Positions 36,522-45,957 of a DNA stretch of 64,000 nt are shown piece after piece; position 1 is the first letter of the stretch; the number at the start of each line of letters is the position of its first letter. Where the stretch lies: contig JAUWAC010000011.1 in the NCBI GenBank assembly GCA_030602245.1, positions 1 to 64,000 of the forward strand. Reading direction: 5' to 3'. A program made the position numbers and the translations under genes. The notes under the pieces are model-generated. The model ran no database searches. It had not been told where the DNA came from and worked only from the letters and a program-made list of their open reading frames with translations. The DNA comes from Marinobacterium sp. (GTDB lineage Bacteria > Pseudomonadota > Gammaproteobacteria > Pseudomonadales > Balneatricaceae).

Positions 36522-38105
36522 TCAGTGACGGAAGTGGCGCATGCCGGTAAAGACCATCGCCATGCCGTGTTCGTCGGCGGCGTCGATCACTTCCTGGTCA
36601 CGCATTGAGCCACCTGGCTGGATGACGGCGGTGATGCCGGCCTGGGCCGCGGAATCGATACCGTCGCGGAACGGGAAGAACGCATCCGATGCCATGACGG
36701 AGCCTTTCACTTCCAGCCCTTCGTCGGCGGCCTTGATGCCGGCGATCTTGGCGGAGTAGACACGACTCATCTGGCCCGCGCCGATGCCGATGGTCTGGCC
36801 GTTTTTGGCGTAGACGATGGCGTTGGATTTGACGAACTTGGCGACTTCCCAGCAGAACAGCAGGTCGCGGATCTCCTGTTCGGTGGGCTGCTTTTTGGTC
36901 ACGATCTTGAGCTGGGACGCATCGACCATGCCCAGGTCGCGATCCTGCACCAGCAGGCCGCCGTTGACGCGCTTGTAGTCAAAGGCGTGGGCGCGCTGCG
37001 CGTCCCATTCACCGCATTCGAGCAGGCGTACGTTCGGTTTGCTGGCGACGATGTCGGACGCATCCTGAGTGACTTTCGGCGCGATGATCACTTCGACGAA
37101 CTGACGCTCGACGATCACCTTGGCCGTCTCGGCATCCAGCTCGCGGTTGAAGGCGATGATGCCGCCGAAGGCCGAAGTCGGGTCCGTCTGGAAGGCGCGG
37201 TTGTACGCCTCGAGAATGTTGCTGCCGATGGCGACGCCACAGGGGTTGGCGTGCTTGACGATGACACAGGCCGGCTCCTGGAACGGCTTGACGCACTCCA
37301 GCGCGGCATCGGTGTCGGCCACGTTGTTGTACGACAGCGCCTTGCCCTGCAGCTGGCGCGCGGTGGCGACGCTCGGCTCGGCCGGGTTGGCTTCGACATA
37401 GAAGGCCGCACGCTGGTGCGGGTTTTCGCCGTAGCGCATGTCCTGTGCCTTGATGAACTGGGTATTGAAGGTGCGCGGGAAGTCTGCCGGCGCCTCTTCG
37501 TCGCCCTCGACGATGGCGCCCAGGTAGTTGGCGATCATGCCGTCGTAGGCGGCGGTGTGCTCAAACGCCTTGACCGCCAGATCGAAGCGAGTCTTGTGGG
37601 ACAGACCGCCGTCGGCTTCCAGCTCCTTCAGGATGCTGTCGTAATCGGACGCATTGACGACAATGGCAACATCCTTGTGATTCTTGGCGGCTGAGCGAAC
37701 CATGGTCGGACCGCCGATGTCGATGTTTTCGATCGCCATCGGCAGGTCACAGTCGGGACGCGCGATGGTCTGAGCGAACGGGTAGAGGTTGACCACGACC
37801 ATATCGATCGGATCGATGCCATGCTCGGCCATCACCTCATCATCGGTACCGCGACGGCCAAGAATGCCGCCGTGAACCTTCGGGTGCAGCGTCTTGACGC
37901 GGCCGGCCATCATTTCCGGGAAACCGGTGTAGTCGGAGACCTCGGTAGCCGGAATCGCGTTGTCGCACAGCAGCTTGAAGGTACCGCCGGTGGAGAGGAT
38001 CTCGACGCCGCGTTCGGTCAGGGCGCGGGCAAAGTCGACGATGCCGGTCTTGTCCGACACGCTGATCAGCGCGCGACGAATCGGGGTGGTGTTCTGCTCA
38101 GACAT
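36522..38105 (-). CDS. purH: Bifunctional AICAR transformylase / IMP cyclohydrolase
   Basis: This 527-residue enzyme carries out the last two steps of IMP synthesis. The N-terminal IMP cyclohydrolase domain ([33 protein letters not shown]) is followed by the transformylase domain with [11 protein letters not shown] (catalytic Lys-His) near 280 and the C-terminal [18 protein letters not shown] and [13 protein letters not shown]. It lies 32 bases after fis and 17 before purD on the minus strand. Confidence 0.98.
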   Translation of the reverse strand: MSEQNTTPIRRALISVSDKTGIVDFARALTERGVEILSTGGTFKLLCDNAIPATEVSDYTGFPEMMAGRVKTLHPKVHGGILGRRGTDDEVMAEHGIDPIDMVVVNLYPFAQTIARPDCDLPMAIENIDIGGPTMVRSAAKNHKDVAIVVNASDYDSILKELEADGGLSHKTRFDLAVKAFEHTAAYDGMIANYLGAIVEGDEEAPADFPRTFNTQFIKAQDMRYGENPHQRAAFYVEANPAEPSVATARQLQGKALSYNNVADTDAALECVKPFQEPACVIVKHANPCGVAIGSNILEAYNRAFQTDPTSAFGGIIAFNRELDAETAKVIVERQFVEVIIAPKVTQDASDIVASKPNVRLLECGEWDAQRAHAFDYKRVNGGLLVQDRDLGMVDASQLKIVTKKQPTEQEIRDLLFCWEVAKFVKSNAIVYAKNGQTIGIGAGQMSRVYSAKIAGIKAADEGLEVKGSVMASDAFFPFRDGIDSAAQAGITAVIQPGGSMRDQEVIDAADEHGMAMVFTGMRHFRH

Positions 38106-38137
38106 AATGGTGGGTTCGCTTCTCTCTGTTCGCCGAA

Positions 38138-38434
38138 TTACAGCAGTCCGTACTGCTTCAGTTTCTTGCGCAGGGTGCCGCGGTTAAGACCGAGTACCTC
38201 GGATGCCTTGGTCTGGTTGTCCTTGGTGTAGGCCATCACGCTCTCAAACAGCGGCGCTTCGATCTCAGACAGGACCATCTGGTACACGTCGGTAACCGGC
38301 TGACCATCGAGCTGCTTGAAGTAGCTGGTCAGCGACTGGTGAACGGTGTCACGCAGTGTCTGCGCCGGCATACCGGACTGCGGCTGGGTGGTGTGTGCAT
38401 ACTGTTCCAAATCTTTGCTATCCACTGTACTCAT
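38138..38434 (-). CDS. fis: Nucleoid-associated regulator Fis
   Basis: This 98-residue protein is the expected Fis length. I start at ATG 38434 ([20 protein letters not shown]). The C-terminal helix-turn-helix is [20 protein letters not shown], which is nearly invariant in gammaproteobacteria; the core LMLSEIEAP-type dimerisation region ([20 protein letters not shown]) precedes it. Fis bends DNA and controls rRNA promoters and growth-phase genes. It is downstream of dusB by 16 bases, the classic dusB-fis operon. Confidence 0.97.
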   Translation of the reverse strand: MSTVDSKDLEQYAHTTQPQSGMPAQTLRDTVHQSLTSYFKQLDGQPVTDVYQMVLSEIEAPLFESVMAYTKDNQTKASEVLGLNRGTLRKKLKQYGLL

Positions 38435-38450
38435 GTACCCAATCCTGGAT

Positions 38451-39428
38451 TCAGGCCGCGGCCTGGGCTGACAGCAGTTCAGCCACGGCGTCGACCTGAT
38501 CACTTGACGTTTCTAGTTGATTGAAATGCTTCCTGAACCCGGCAGCGTCCGGGTGTTGCTGCAGATACCAGCCGACATGCTTGCGCGCGATGCGCACGCC
38601 CATGTATTCGCCGTAGAACGCGTACAGCGCGTGCAGGTGCTCGGTCAGTATCTCAAGAACCTCGGCCGGCTCGGGCGCCGCCAGTTTCTTTCCATGGCGC
38701 AGGTAGTGGTCGATTTCGCGCAGCAGCCAGGGCCGGCCCTGTGCGGCACGGCCGATCATGACGGCGCTGGCGCCGGTATGATCGAGTACCTGACGCGCCT
38801 TTTCCGGTGAGTCGATATCGCCGTTGGCGATCACCGGCATCGACACCTGGGCGCAGATGCGGGCGATGGTGTCGTACTCCGCCTCGCCCTGATAGCGATC
38901 CGCGCGGGTGCGACCGTGCACGGCCAGCGCCGCGATGCCGGACTGCTCGGCGATGCGGGCGATCGTTTCACCGTTACGCATCTCGGGCGACCAGCCGGTG
39001 CGGATTTTCAGGGTGACGGGAATATCCACCGCGGCGACCACCGCTTCGAGGATCTCGCGGACCAGTGCTTCATCACGCAGCAGGGCAGAACCGGCGGCCT
39101 TGTTGCAGACCTTTTTGGCCGGACAGCCCATGTTGATGTCGATGATCTGGGCACCGCGCTCGGCGTTCATCCGGGCGGCTTCGGCCATCATGGCAGGATC
39201 GCCGCCCGCGATCTGCACCGATCGGGGTTTGGCTTCGCCACGGTGGTCGAGGCGCAGCGCGGATTTGCGCGAATTCCACAGGCGGGTATCGGACGTGACC
39301 ATTTCGGAGACGACGAGGCCCGCCCCCATGCGCCGGCAGAACTGCCGGAACGGACGGTCTGTCACCCCTGCCATCGGTGCCAGCACAACCTGACTGTCAA
39401 TGGTGTAGGGGCCGATTTGAAACATCAC
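38451..39428 (-). CDS. dusB: tRNA-dihydrouridine synthase B
   Basis: This 325-residue FMN enzyme reduces uridine in the D-loop of tRNA. Motifs are VVLAPMAGVTDRPFRQFCRR at the start, INMGCPAKKVCNKAAGSALL with the catalytic cysteine near 100, KIRTGWSPE near 140, VHGRTRADRYQG, and IANGDIDSPEKARQVL near 200. Length matches E. coli DusB (321). It is first in the leftward dusB-fis-purH-purD group. Confidence 0.97.
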   Translation of the reverse strand: MMFQIGPYTIDSQVVLAPMAGVTDRPFRQFCRRMGAGLVVSEMVTSDTRLWNSRKSALRLDHRGEAKPRSVQIAGGDPAMMAEAARMNAERGAQIIDINMGCPAKKVCNKAAGSALLRDEALVREILEAVVAAVDIPVTLKIRTGWSPEMRNGETIARIAEQSGIAALAVHGRTRADRYQGEAEYDTIARICAQVSMPVIANGDIDSPEKARQVLDHTGASAVMIGRAAQGRPWLLREIDHYLRHGKKLAAPEPAEVLEILTEHLHALYAFYGEYMGVRIARKHVGWYLQQHPDAAGFRKHFNQLETSSDQVDAVAELLSAQAAA

Positions 39429-39603
39429 GCACCTGCCAAAAAAGGAAAAGAAATCTGGCCCGGGCCGCGAACGACCAAGGTCAGGGGTTCATTGGAAGGC
39501 GGCCAATGATACTCCTTCGACACTGGGGGTCCAACCCGTTTTTGTTGCTTTTTTGATCGATTCGGGGCTTGACCAAACCCGCTTTTTCGGCGTGTAACCG
39601 GTT

Positions 39604-40617
39604 CTAGCGGGCCGGTTTCAGGGTCAGGGAATAGCTCAGTGCGCGGGCACCGGGATCGGTGATCTCAAGGCGCACTTCGACCGGGGTGCCGGGGGGCATC
39701 TGGGCCTGATCCAGTTGTCGGTTGGTCAGGTAATCGTCGGGCTGGAAGGTGCGCCGGGCGACCAGATTGCCGTGCAGATCGGAGAAGCTCAGCTGCAGGG
39801 CCGGGAACGGCTGGGCAAAGGCGGCACGGTTGTGCAGGCGCAGGTCGATACTCAGCGCATCGGCGAAGGCGGGGTGGGGACGCACGACCATGCGCTCGTT
39901 GACGATCTGATCGATGGCGTTGCGGCTCAGCGCGCACGGCAGCGTCTCGCAGGCCAGCGTGTACAGCGGCGCCAGGTCCGGATCACGTGCCAGCGTGCCG
40001 CGTTCGAACCAGGCGTATTGCAGACCGAGCAGCAGCAGGGCGGTGAGGCAGCCCAGTGCCCAGCCCGCCGTGGCGACCGGGTCACTGCTTTCCCGGCTCA
40101 GATCGAGCAGGATCGGTTCGGCATACAGATGTGGAATGCCGTCGTCGGCGCCGTCGGAGCGGGGGCGCGCGGTTGGCTGGCGGTTGGGCGTTGTGGAGGA
40201 ATCGTCTGTCGCCGCGTCGGCTTGCGATGACGGGCGCGGCGTGGCCTCATCGGCGGCGGGCCGGACGTCGGTGGCGATCCTGTCGGTACCGCGTTCTGTT
40301 GTATCCGCAGGCGCAGGGGGCGCGGCAGAGCTCTCAGTGCCTGTGGCGATCCCGGTCGCGGTGGTCGTTGTCTGTGGCGTCGGGGGATAGTCGCTGTCGC
40401 GCGATCCGAGGTCGGGGCTGTTGCCGGCCGGGGCGGCGGTGGTCCGCTGCTGCGCCTGGCGTCGGCGCAGCTCCAGACGGTGCGCTTCGTTGCGGGCGTC
40501 GAACACCCGCAGACAGGCGCCGCAGCGGACCTGTCCGTTCGCGATGTCGAGCTGGCCTTCGGTGACCCGAAAGCGGCTGTGGCAGCCGGGGCATTCGGTG
40601 ATCAGCGGCTCACTCAT
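39604..40617 (-). CDS. MJ0042 zinc-ribbon / DUF3426 membrane protein
   Basis: This 337-residue protein has an N-terminal zinc ribbon with C9, C12, C32 and C35 (CPGCHSRF...VRCGACLRVF), then a long low-complexity linker (about 45-160) rich in Pro, Thr, Ala and Asp, one transmembrane segment (about 183-204) and a C-terminal DUF3426 domain that is probably periplasmic (RNAIDQIVNERMVVRPHPAF; LTNRQLDQAQMPPGTPVEVR). Function is unknown; the gene is regularly found between prmA and dusB. It ends 175 bases from dusB and starts 13 bases after prmA. Confidence 0.9.
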   Translation of the reverse strand: MSEPLITECPGCHSRFRVTEGQLDIANGQVRCGACLRVFDARNEAHRLELRRRQAQQRTTAAPAGNSPDLGSRDSDYPPTPQTTTTATGIATGTESSAAPPAPADTTERGTDRIATDVRPAADEATPRPSSQADAATDDSSTTPNRQPTARPRSDGADDGIPHLYAEPILLDLSRESSDPVATAGWALGCLTALLLLGLQYAWFERGTLARDPDLAPLYTLACETLPCALSRNAIDQIVNERMVVRPHPAFADALSIDLRLHNRAAFAQPFPALQLSFSDLHGNLVARRTFQPDDYLTNRQLDQAQMPPGTPVEVRLEITDPGARALSYSLTLKPAR

Positions 40618-40630
40618 CGTGCGGACAGCC

Positions 40631-41530
40631 TCAGCGTTTGATACCGGTCAGGCGGATCCAGCCCTCTTTTTCGACCGCCGGTTCCATGTCGAACCACTGC
40701 CGGTAGGCCGCGCTGACATCGTCACCCTGTTCCGCCAGCAGACCGGACAGCAGCAGGCGGCCACCCGGGCGCACCAGCCCGGCCAGCGTCGGTGCCAGTT
40801 GTACCAGCGGCCCGGCGAGGATGTTGGCGACCAGCGTGTCGGCCTGCACCGACGGCGTGTCGGGGGGCAGGCAGGTCTGCAATCGCTGCGGCGAGAGCCG
40901 GTTGCGCTCCAGATTGTCGCGGGTGGCGGTCAGTGCCTGGGGGTCGATATCGACCGCGACCACTTCGCGGGCACCGAGCAACAGCGCGGCGATGCCCAGA
41001 ATGCCACTGCCGCAGCCGTAATCGACCACGAGCTGCTCGTCCAGCGCTTGCGAATCGAGCCACTCAAGGCACAGTGCGGTGGTCGGATGGGTTCCGGTGC
41101 CGAAGGCAAGGCCGGGGTCGAGCATCATGTTGACGGCATTGGGATCCGGTGCCTCGCGCCAGCTCGGGCAGACCCAGAGACGTGCGCCGAACTGCATCGG
41201 GTGATAGCTCTCCATCCACTCCCGCTCCCAGTCCTTGTCCTCGAGAATCTCGGCCTTGAAGGATGGGTAGTCGCCGGCGGCGGGTACCGGCAGCTGCTGC
41301 TGGGCGTCGGCGAGCAGGTTCAGGGTTTCCTGCACGTCATGTTCGGCGGCGAACAGGCCGGTGACGATGGTACGGTTCCACAGCGGCGTGGTGCCGAGGT
41401 CCGGCTCGAAGATCGGCTGGTCGGCCGCGTCCTGATAGGTCACGGCGGCGCAGCCGGCGGCCAGCAGCAGGTCTTCGTACTGTTCGGCCTGATCGGGTGG
41501 GGTTTCAACCTTGATCTGTAACCAGGGCAT
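40631..41530 (-). CDS. prmA: Ribosomal protein L11 methyltransferase
   Basis: This 299-residue SAM enzyme trimethylates L11. I choose ATG 41530 (MPWLQIKVETPPDQAEQYED), as in E. coli PrmA (293 residues); a longer open frame upstream is not family-like. Motifs are MLDPGLAFGTGTHPTT near 136-151, VVDYGCGSGILGIAAL at 168-183 and LVANILAGPL near 236. It lies downstream of the accBC terminator, so it probably has its own promoter rather than read-through alone. Confidence 0.97.
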   Translation of the reverse strand: MPWLQIKVETPPDQAEQYEDLLLAAGCAAVTYQDAADQPIFEPDLGTTPLWNRTIVTGLFAAEHDVQETLNLLADAQQQLPVPAAGDYPSFKAEILEDKDWEREWMESYHPMQFGARLWVCPSWREAPDPNAVNMMLDPGLAFGTGTHPTTALCLEWLDSQALDEQLVVDYGCGSGILGIAALLLGAREVVAVDIDPQALTATRDNLERNRLSPQRLQTCLPPDTPSVQADTLVANILAGPLVQLAPTLAGLVRPGGRLLLSGLLAEQGDDVSAAYRQWFDMEPAVEKEGWIRLTGIKR

Positions 41531-41596
41531 GGAGCGCTCCGTAAGGCTGTCGTTGTGCAAAGTATGTATTAACCGACAGTCATGCAAAAGAGTGAG

Positions 41597-41625
41597 ATAA
41601 AAAAGCCCGCTACGAAGCGGGCTTT
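41597..41625 (-). terminator. Rho-independent terminator after accC
   Basis: On the minus strand AAAGCCCGCT pairs with AGCGGGCTTT around a 4-base loop (plus-strand positions 41602-41611 and 41616-41625), followed by a T run. It lies about 20-45 bases beyond the accC stop. Confidence 0.88.
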
Positions 41626-41643
41626 CTGACGGCCGGGGCTGGC

Positions 41644-42984
41644 TCACAGACCCAGCTTTTTCTCCAGGTAGTGGATATTGACACCGCCGCGGGCGAAGTT
41701 GGCATCGCGGACGATGTCGTGATGCAGCGGGATGTTGGTCTTGATCCCTTCCACAACCATTTCGTCCAGTGCATTCTGCATCCGGATCAGCGCGGTTTCG
41801 CGGTCCTCGCCCCAGGTGATCAGCTTGGCGATCAGAGAGTCGTAGTGCGGCGGCACCGTGTAGCCGCCATACAGGTGCGAGTCGACGCGGACGCCGTTAC
41901 CGCCCGGAGCATGGTAGTAGCTGACCTTGCCGGGGCTCGGCATGAAGGTGCGCGGGTCTTCGGCGTTGATGCGGCACTCGAAGGCGTGGCCGTTCAGCTT
42001 CACGTCTTCCTGCTTGATTGACAGCGGCTGACCGGACGCGATGCGCAGCTGCTCCTTGACGATATCGACACCGGTCACCTGCTCGGTGACCGGGTGCTCC
42101 ACCTGCACGCGGGTGTTCATCTCGATGAAGTAGAAGCCGCCATCCTCGTAGAGGAACTCGAAGGTGCCGGCACCGCGGTAGCCGATTTCGATACAGGCGT
42201 CGACGCAGGCCTTGAGCACGGCGGCGCGAGCGTCGGGGTCGATACCCGGGGCCGGTGCTTCCTCGACGACCTTCTGGTGACGGCGCTGCAGCGAGCAGTC
42301 GCGGTCGTACAGATGGATCGCGTTACCCTGACCGTCGGCCAGGACCTGGATCTCGACGTGACGCGGCTTCTCGAGGAACTTTTCCATGTAGACCGTTTCG
42401 TCGCCGAACGCGGCTTTTGCCTCGGAGCGGGTCACCTGAACCGCGTTGGTCAGGTGCGCCTCGGTGTGAACCACGCGCATGCCGCGACCACCGCCACCGG
42501 CAGCGGCCTTGATGATGACCGGGTAGCCGATGCGCTTGGCGATCTTGTGGATCGCTTCGTTATCGTCCGGCAGCGGGCCGTCGGAACCCGGCACGGTCGG
42601 TACACCGGCTTTCTTCATCGCCTCGATGGCGGATACCTTGTCGCCCATCAGGCGAATGGTCTCGGCGCGCGGGCCGATGAAGGTAAAGCCGGACTGCTCC
42701 ACCTGCTCGGCGAAGCCGGCGTTTTCGGCCAGAAAGCCGTAGCCGGGGTGGATCGCGACTGAGTCGGTGACCTCGGCGGCGCTGATGATGGAGGGGATGT
42801 TCAGGTAGCTCTGGGTGGACGGTGCCGGGCCGATGCAGACGGCTTCGTCTGCCAGGCGCACGTGCATCAGGTCGCGGTCGGCGACCGAGTGTACCGCCAC
42901 GGTCTTGATCCCCAGCTCCTTGCAGGCGCGCAGGATACGCAGCGCGATCTCGCCGCGGTTGGCTATGAGCACTTTATCGAGCAT
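41644..42984 (-). CDS. accC: Biotin carboxylase subunit of acetyl-CoA carboxylase
   Basis: This 446-residue ATP-grasp enzyme carboxylates biotin on AccB. It begins [20 protein letters not shown], has the glycine-rich ATP loop [13 protein letters not shown] near 160, the substrate motif [13 protein letters not shown] near 290, and [13 protein letters not shown] near 340. Length matches E. coli AccC (449). It starts 37 bases after accB; the two form the first half-reaction of fatty-acid synthesis. Confidence 0.99.
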   Translation of the reverse strand: MLDKVLIANRGEIALRILRACKELGIKTVAVHSVADRDLMHVRLADEAVCIGPAPSTQSYLNIPSIISAAEVTDSVAIHPGYGFLAENAGFAEQVEQSGFTFIGPRAETIRLMGDKVSAIEAMKKAGVPTVPGSDGPLPDDNEAIHKIAKRIGYPVIIKAAAGGGGRGMRVVHTEAHLTNAVQVTRSEAKAAFGDETVYMEKFLEKPRHVEIQVLADGQGNAIHLYDRDCSLQRRHQKVVEEAPAPGIDPDARAAVLKACVDACIEIGYRGAGTFEFLYEDGGFYFIEMNTRVQVEHPVTEQVTGVDIVKEQLRIASGQPLSIKQEDVKLNGHAFECRINAEDPRTFMPSPGKVSYYHAPGGNGVRVDSHLYGGYTVPPHYDSLIAKLITWGEDRETALIRMQNALDEMVVEGIKTNIPLHHDIVRDANFARGGVNIHYLEKKLGL

Positions 42985-43021
42985 CGTAGGGAAATCCTCA
43001 GGTCGAGTTCGAAACGGCGGT

Positions 43022-43486
43022 TCAGGCGATGACGATCAGCGGCTGATCGTACTCGACCGGCTGCCCGTCCTCGACCAGGATCGCTTCGATCACGCCGGAT
43101 TTGTCCGCTTCGATCTGGTTCATCATTTTCATCGCTTCAACGATGCAGACAACATCGCCGGCCTTGACGCTCTGGCCGACTTCAACGAACGGTGCGGAGG
43201 TCGGCGACGGTGAACGGTAGAAGGTGCCGACCATCGGCGAGCGGACGGAGTGACCGGCCGGCTCAGCCGGTGCGGTGTCGGCCGCCGGTGCTGCCGCCGG
43301 CGCGGGCTGTGCAGCGGGCTGCGGCTGGATCGGTGCCTGCGCCATCGGCATCGGGGCATAGGCGGGCATGACGCTGCTGGAGGTCCGGCTGATGCGAACC
43401 GACTCTTCACCCTCTTTGATCTCGATCTCGTTGATGTTGGACTCTTCGAGCAGTTCGATCAGTTTTTTGACTTTGCGGATATCCAT
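43022..43486 (-). CDS. accB: Biotin carboxyl carrier protein
   Basis: This 154-residue protein has an N-terminal helix ([20 protein letters not shown]), a long Ala/Pro-rich linker (about 45-80, [20 protein letters not shown]), and a biotinyl domain whose acceptor is K120 in VEAMKMMN. It carries biotin between AccC and the carboxyltransferase. A stable inverted repeat lies 49-80 bases upstream of the ATG. In many gammaproteobacteria aroQ lies directly upstream of accB; it is absent here. Confidence 0.98.
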   Translation of the reverse strand: MDIRKVKKLIELLEESNINEIEIKEGEESVRISRTSSSVMPAYAPMPMAQAPIQPQPAAQPAPAAAPAADTAPAEPAGHSVRSPMVGTFYRSPSPTSAPFVEVGQSVKAGDVVCIVEAMKMMNQIEADKSGVIEAILVEDGQPVEYDQPLIVIA

Positions 43487-43885
43487 CAGAATTGAATCTC
43501 GGAATGTTTGCTAGGGGTTTGAGGATGGCAACTTTATCCGGAGGGCCGGCGGGCCGCGTCCGGATACGCAGAAAGTTGACTGTTGAATTGCGCGTAAGTG
43601 TGCATTAAAGGCGTGAATCTGTCCATGTGAATTGGAAATTTTCCGGCATTAAGCAGCAGTTTGGCGACGTTTCCGGCTGTTTTGTCTGTTGGATGGCTGA
43701 TCGTTGTGCGTCAGTCAACCGCCGGGGTGCTGTCCGTTGCAACCGTCCGGGCGGGAGCGGGTGCGCGTTGACCGGTGCACGGAAATTCGCCATAGTGCAA
43801 CGCAGCATAAGCGCTGGCCACAGGGCGCCCTGTCATGCCCGTCCAGGTCGGTTTTTGCCCCACAGCTCGAGCAGTAAAAGGAAGA
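43487..43885. other. Divergent intergenic region accB / DUF2333 gene
   Basis: This 399-base gap lies between leftward accB and rightward DUF2333. It holds the inverted repeat at 43535-43566 in the accB leader. The rest is lower in GC than the genes but shows no RNA gene or repeat I can name. An open frame at 43627-43896 on the plus strand has no family marks and overlaps the next gene, so I do not call it. Confidence 0.55.
43535..43566 (-). promoter_or_regulatory. Inverted repeat in accB leader
   Basis: Perfect 8-base arms TATCCGGA (43535-43542) and TCCGGATA (43559-43566) flank a GC-rich 16-base spacer that can itself pair through GGCC. The structure begins 49 bases upstream of the accB start codon. 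accBC is known to be autoregulated by AccB in E. coli, but there is no evidence that this stem does the same; a protein operator or a leader hairpin are both possible. Confidence 0.4.
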
Positions 43886-44935
43886 ATGTTGGATAGTCTG
43901 CAACGCGTCTGGTTTCGTTTCTGGGATGCACTGACGGCACGTTTGGCCGGCGGGCGCGGATTCAAGGTGGTGCTGTCGGTACTTGTTGTCTATCTGTTGG
44001 CATGTGCGGCGGTGGGGCTCTACTGGAGTCTGGAGCCGTCCCGCTTCAGTGTGGCGCAGGCCGCGCAGCAGCAGGCGCAGGCGAATGGTCAGTCGGTGGT
44101 CACCGGTTATCACACCACGGCGGCGCTGATCGGTATCACCGAAACCCTGCTCGACAAGCCGGGCGGTTATATCAGCAACGATCGCCTGCCGCCGGGTATC
44201 TGGCTCGACAATATGCCAGGCTGGGAGTTTGGCGCGCTGGTGCAGGCACGGGATATGGCGCGGGCGCTGCGTAAGACATTCAGTCGCTCCCAGTCGCAGT
44301 CGACCGAAGATCCGCATCTGGCGATCGCTGAGCCGCAGCTGCATTTCGATTCCAACAGCTGGATTCTGCCCTCGACCGAAGGGGAGTATCGGCGTGCGAT
44401 TCGGGAGCTCAGGGCCTATCAGGCAGGACTTGGCAACAGCGCCGAACAGAATGCCCAGTTCTATGCCCGTGCCGATAACCTGCGCGACTGGCTCGGTGAT
44501 GTGTCGACCCGGCTCGGCAGCCTGTCTCAGCGGCTCAGTGCCAGCGTCGGACAGCGCCGCCTGAACACTGATCTGGCCGGCAGCCCCGGCGCGACCCAGT
44601 CCACCGCGACCGGTGCCGAGGCCCGGGTACAGACCCCCTGGCTGGAGATCGACAACGTATTCTATGAAGCGCGCGGTACAGCCTGGGCGTTGATCCATCT
44701 GCTGGAAGCGGTGGAGCTGGACTTTGCCAACACGCTGGAGCAGAAAAGTGCCCGGGTCAGTGTGGATCAGATCATCCGCGAGCTGGAGGCGACCCAGTCG
44801 ACGATCTGGAGCCCGATGATTCTGAACGGCACCGAGTTCGGTCTGCTCGCCAATCATTCGCTGGTGATGGCCTCCTATATCTCCCGGGCCAATGCCGCGA
44901 TAATCGATCTGCGGGAGTTGCTGTCGCAGGGCTGA
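43886..44935 (+). CDS. DUF2333 membrane protein
   Basis: This 349-residue protein starts at the ATG at 43886, with AAGGAAG just upstream. One transmembrane segment (about 27-47, FKVVLSVLVVYLLACAAVGLYW) is followed by a large domain that is probably periplasmic. Family-like regions include QSVVTGYHTTAALIGITETL, GGYISNDRLPPGIWLDNMPGW and NSWILPSTEGEYRRAIREL; the tail contains IDNVFYEARGTAWALIHLLEA. Function is unknown. It lies 51 bases before a ParA ATPase on the same strand, and the two may be one operon. Confidence 0.85.
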   Translation: MLDSLQRVWFRFWDALTARLAGGRGFKVVLSVLVVYLLACAAVGLYWSLEPSRFSVAQAAQQQAQANGQSVVTGYHTTAALIGITETLLDKPGGYISNDRLPPGIWLDNMPGWEFGALVQARDMARALRKTFSRSQSQSTEDPHLAIAEPQLHFDSNSWILPSTEGEYRRAIRELRAYQAGLGNSAEQNAQFYARADNLRDWLGDVSTRLGSLSQRLSASVGQRRLNTDLAGSPGATQSTATGAEARVQTPWLEIDNVFYEARGTAWALIHLLEAVELDFANTLEQKSARVSVDQIIRELEATQSTIWSPMILNGTEFGLLANHSLVMASYISRANAAIIDLRELLSQG

Positions 44936-44986
44936 TCGGTTCGGCCGGATCGCACTCCCGCCTGCGCACTACGAGAGGAAGCCAAG

Positions 44987-45757
44987 ATGCGTCGTGTCGT
45001 GTTCAATCAGAAAGGTGGTGTCGGCAAATCCAGTATCGCGGTCAATCTGGCGGCGATCAGCGCGGCGCGGGGCGTCAGGACCCTGGTGGTCGATCTGGAC
45101 CCGCAGTGTAACTCGACCCACTACCTGCTCGGTGATGAAGCCAATGCGCCGGAGCAGGATATCCGCGATTTTTTTGAACAGACACTGAGCTTCCAGCTCA
45201 AGCCGACCGCGCCGCAGACCTATGTCCATCCGACGCCGTTCGATAATCTGGCGCTGATTCCGTCGCACCCGGATCTGGGGGATCTGCAGTCGAAGCTGGA
45301 ATCCAAGCACAAGATCTACAAGCTGCGTGAAGCATTGGAGACGCTGCTCGAGGAGTACGACGCGATCTATATCGATACGCCGCCGGCGTTCAACTTCTTC
45401 ACGCTGTCGGCGCTCTGCGCGGCCGACCGTTGCCTGATTCCGTTTGATTGCGACGACTTTGCGCGTCAGGCGCTCTACAGTCTGATGAATAACGTGCTGG
45501 AAACGCGCGCCGATCATAACGATCAGCTGGAAGTGGAAGGGATTGTGGTGAACCAGTATCAGCCGCGTGCGTCATTGCCGCAGCGGATCGTCGCGGAGTT
45601 GCTGGCCGAGTCGCTGCCGGTGCTGAACACCCGCATCCCGGCTTCGGTGAAGATGAAAGAGTCGCACACGGCCGCGCGCCCGCTGATTCAGCTGGCACCG
45701 AAGCACCCGCTGACCGCTGCGTTCGTCAGCCTGTATGACGAGCTGCACCCGTCCTGA
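44987..45757 (+). CDS. Orphan ParA/MinD-family ATPase
   Basis: This 256-residue protein carries the deviant Walker A KGGVGKS at 9-15, Walker A' VVDLDPQCNSTHYLLG near 36-51 and Walker B IYIDTPPAFNFFTLSAL near 125-141. It has no N-terminal DNA-binding extension and no parB gene follows, so it is not the chromosome-partition ParA, which normally sits with parB near the origin. Such orphan ParAs often place protein complexes in the cell. The DUF2333 membrane protein upstream is a candidate partner. AGAGGAAG precedes the ATG. Confidence 0.9.
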   Translation: MRRVVFNQKGGVGKSSIAVNLAAISAARGVRTLVVDLDPQCNSTHYLLGDEANAPEQDIRDFFEQTLSFQLKPTAPQTYVHPTPFDNLALIPSHPDLGDLQSKLESKHKIYKLREALETLLEEYDAIYIDTPPAFNFFTLSALCAADRCLIPFDCDDFARQALYSLMNNVLETRADHNDQLEVEGIVVNQYQPRASLPQRIVAELLAESLPVLNTRIPASVKMKESHTAARPLIQLAPKHPLTAAFVSLYDELHPS

Positions 45758-45764
45758 GTCAGGC

Positions 45765-45869
45765 TCAGCGTTGCTGGCGGCGGATGGTGGCCGGTGCCTT
45801 GCGGCGCAGACTCAGCAGCCAGCACCCCAGTGCTGCCGCCGATACGGCCAGAATCACGACTTCCGTCAT
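45765..45869 (-). CDS. 34-residue single-span membrane protein (candidate)
   Basis: A minus-strand open frame from ATG 45869 to TGA encodes MTEVVILAVSAAALGCWLLS followed by a basic tail (LRRKAPATIRRQQR). The first 21 residues form one hydrophobic helix, and the positive tail predicts a cytoplasmic C-terminus. GGGA lies about 8 bases before the start. It sits 7 bases from the convergent parA gene and about 90 bases from hpt. It is short enough to be chance, but the sharp hydrophobic/basic split is typical of real small membrane proteins. Confidence 0.45.
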   Translation of the reverse strand: MTEVVILAVSAAALGCWLLSLRRKAPATIRRQQR

Positions 45870-45957
45870 GGCAATCCCGTCTATTAACGAATCAGGCCGA
45901 TTGTAACCTGTCGGTCACGATCGGCAACCGTTAATTTGCCCACCGCCCGCGCCGCGC

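Noticed and set aside
43627-43896. 89-codon frame upstream of the DUF2333 gene
   Set aside because: It overlaps the DUF2333 start, lacks a good ribosome site and looks like chance.
44987-45757. Chromosome-partition ParA near the replication origin
   Set aside because: No parB, gidA/gidB, dnaA or parS-like sequence is nearby, so an orphan ParA is the better call.
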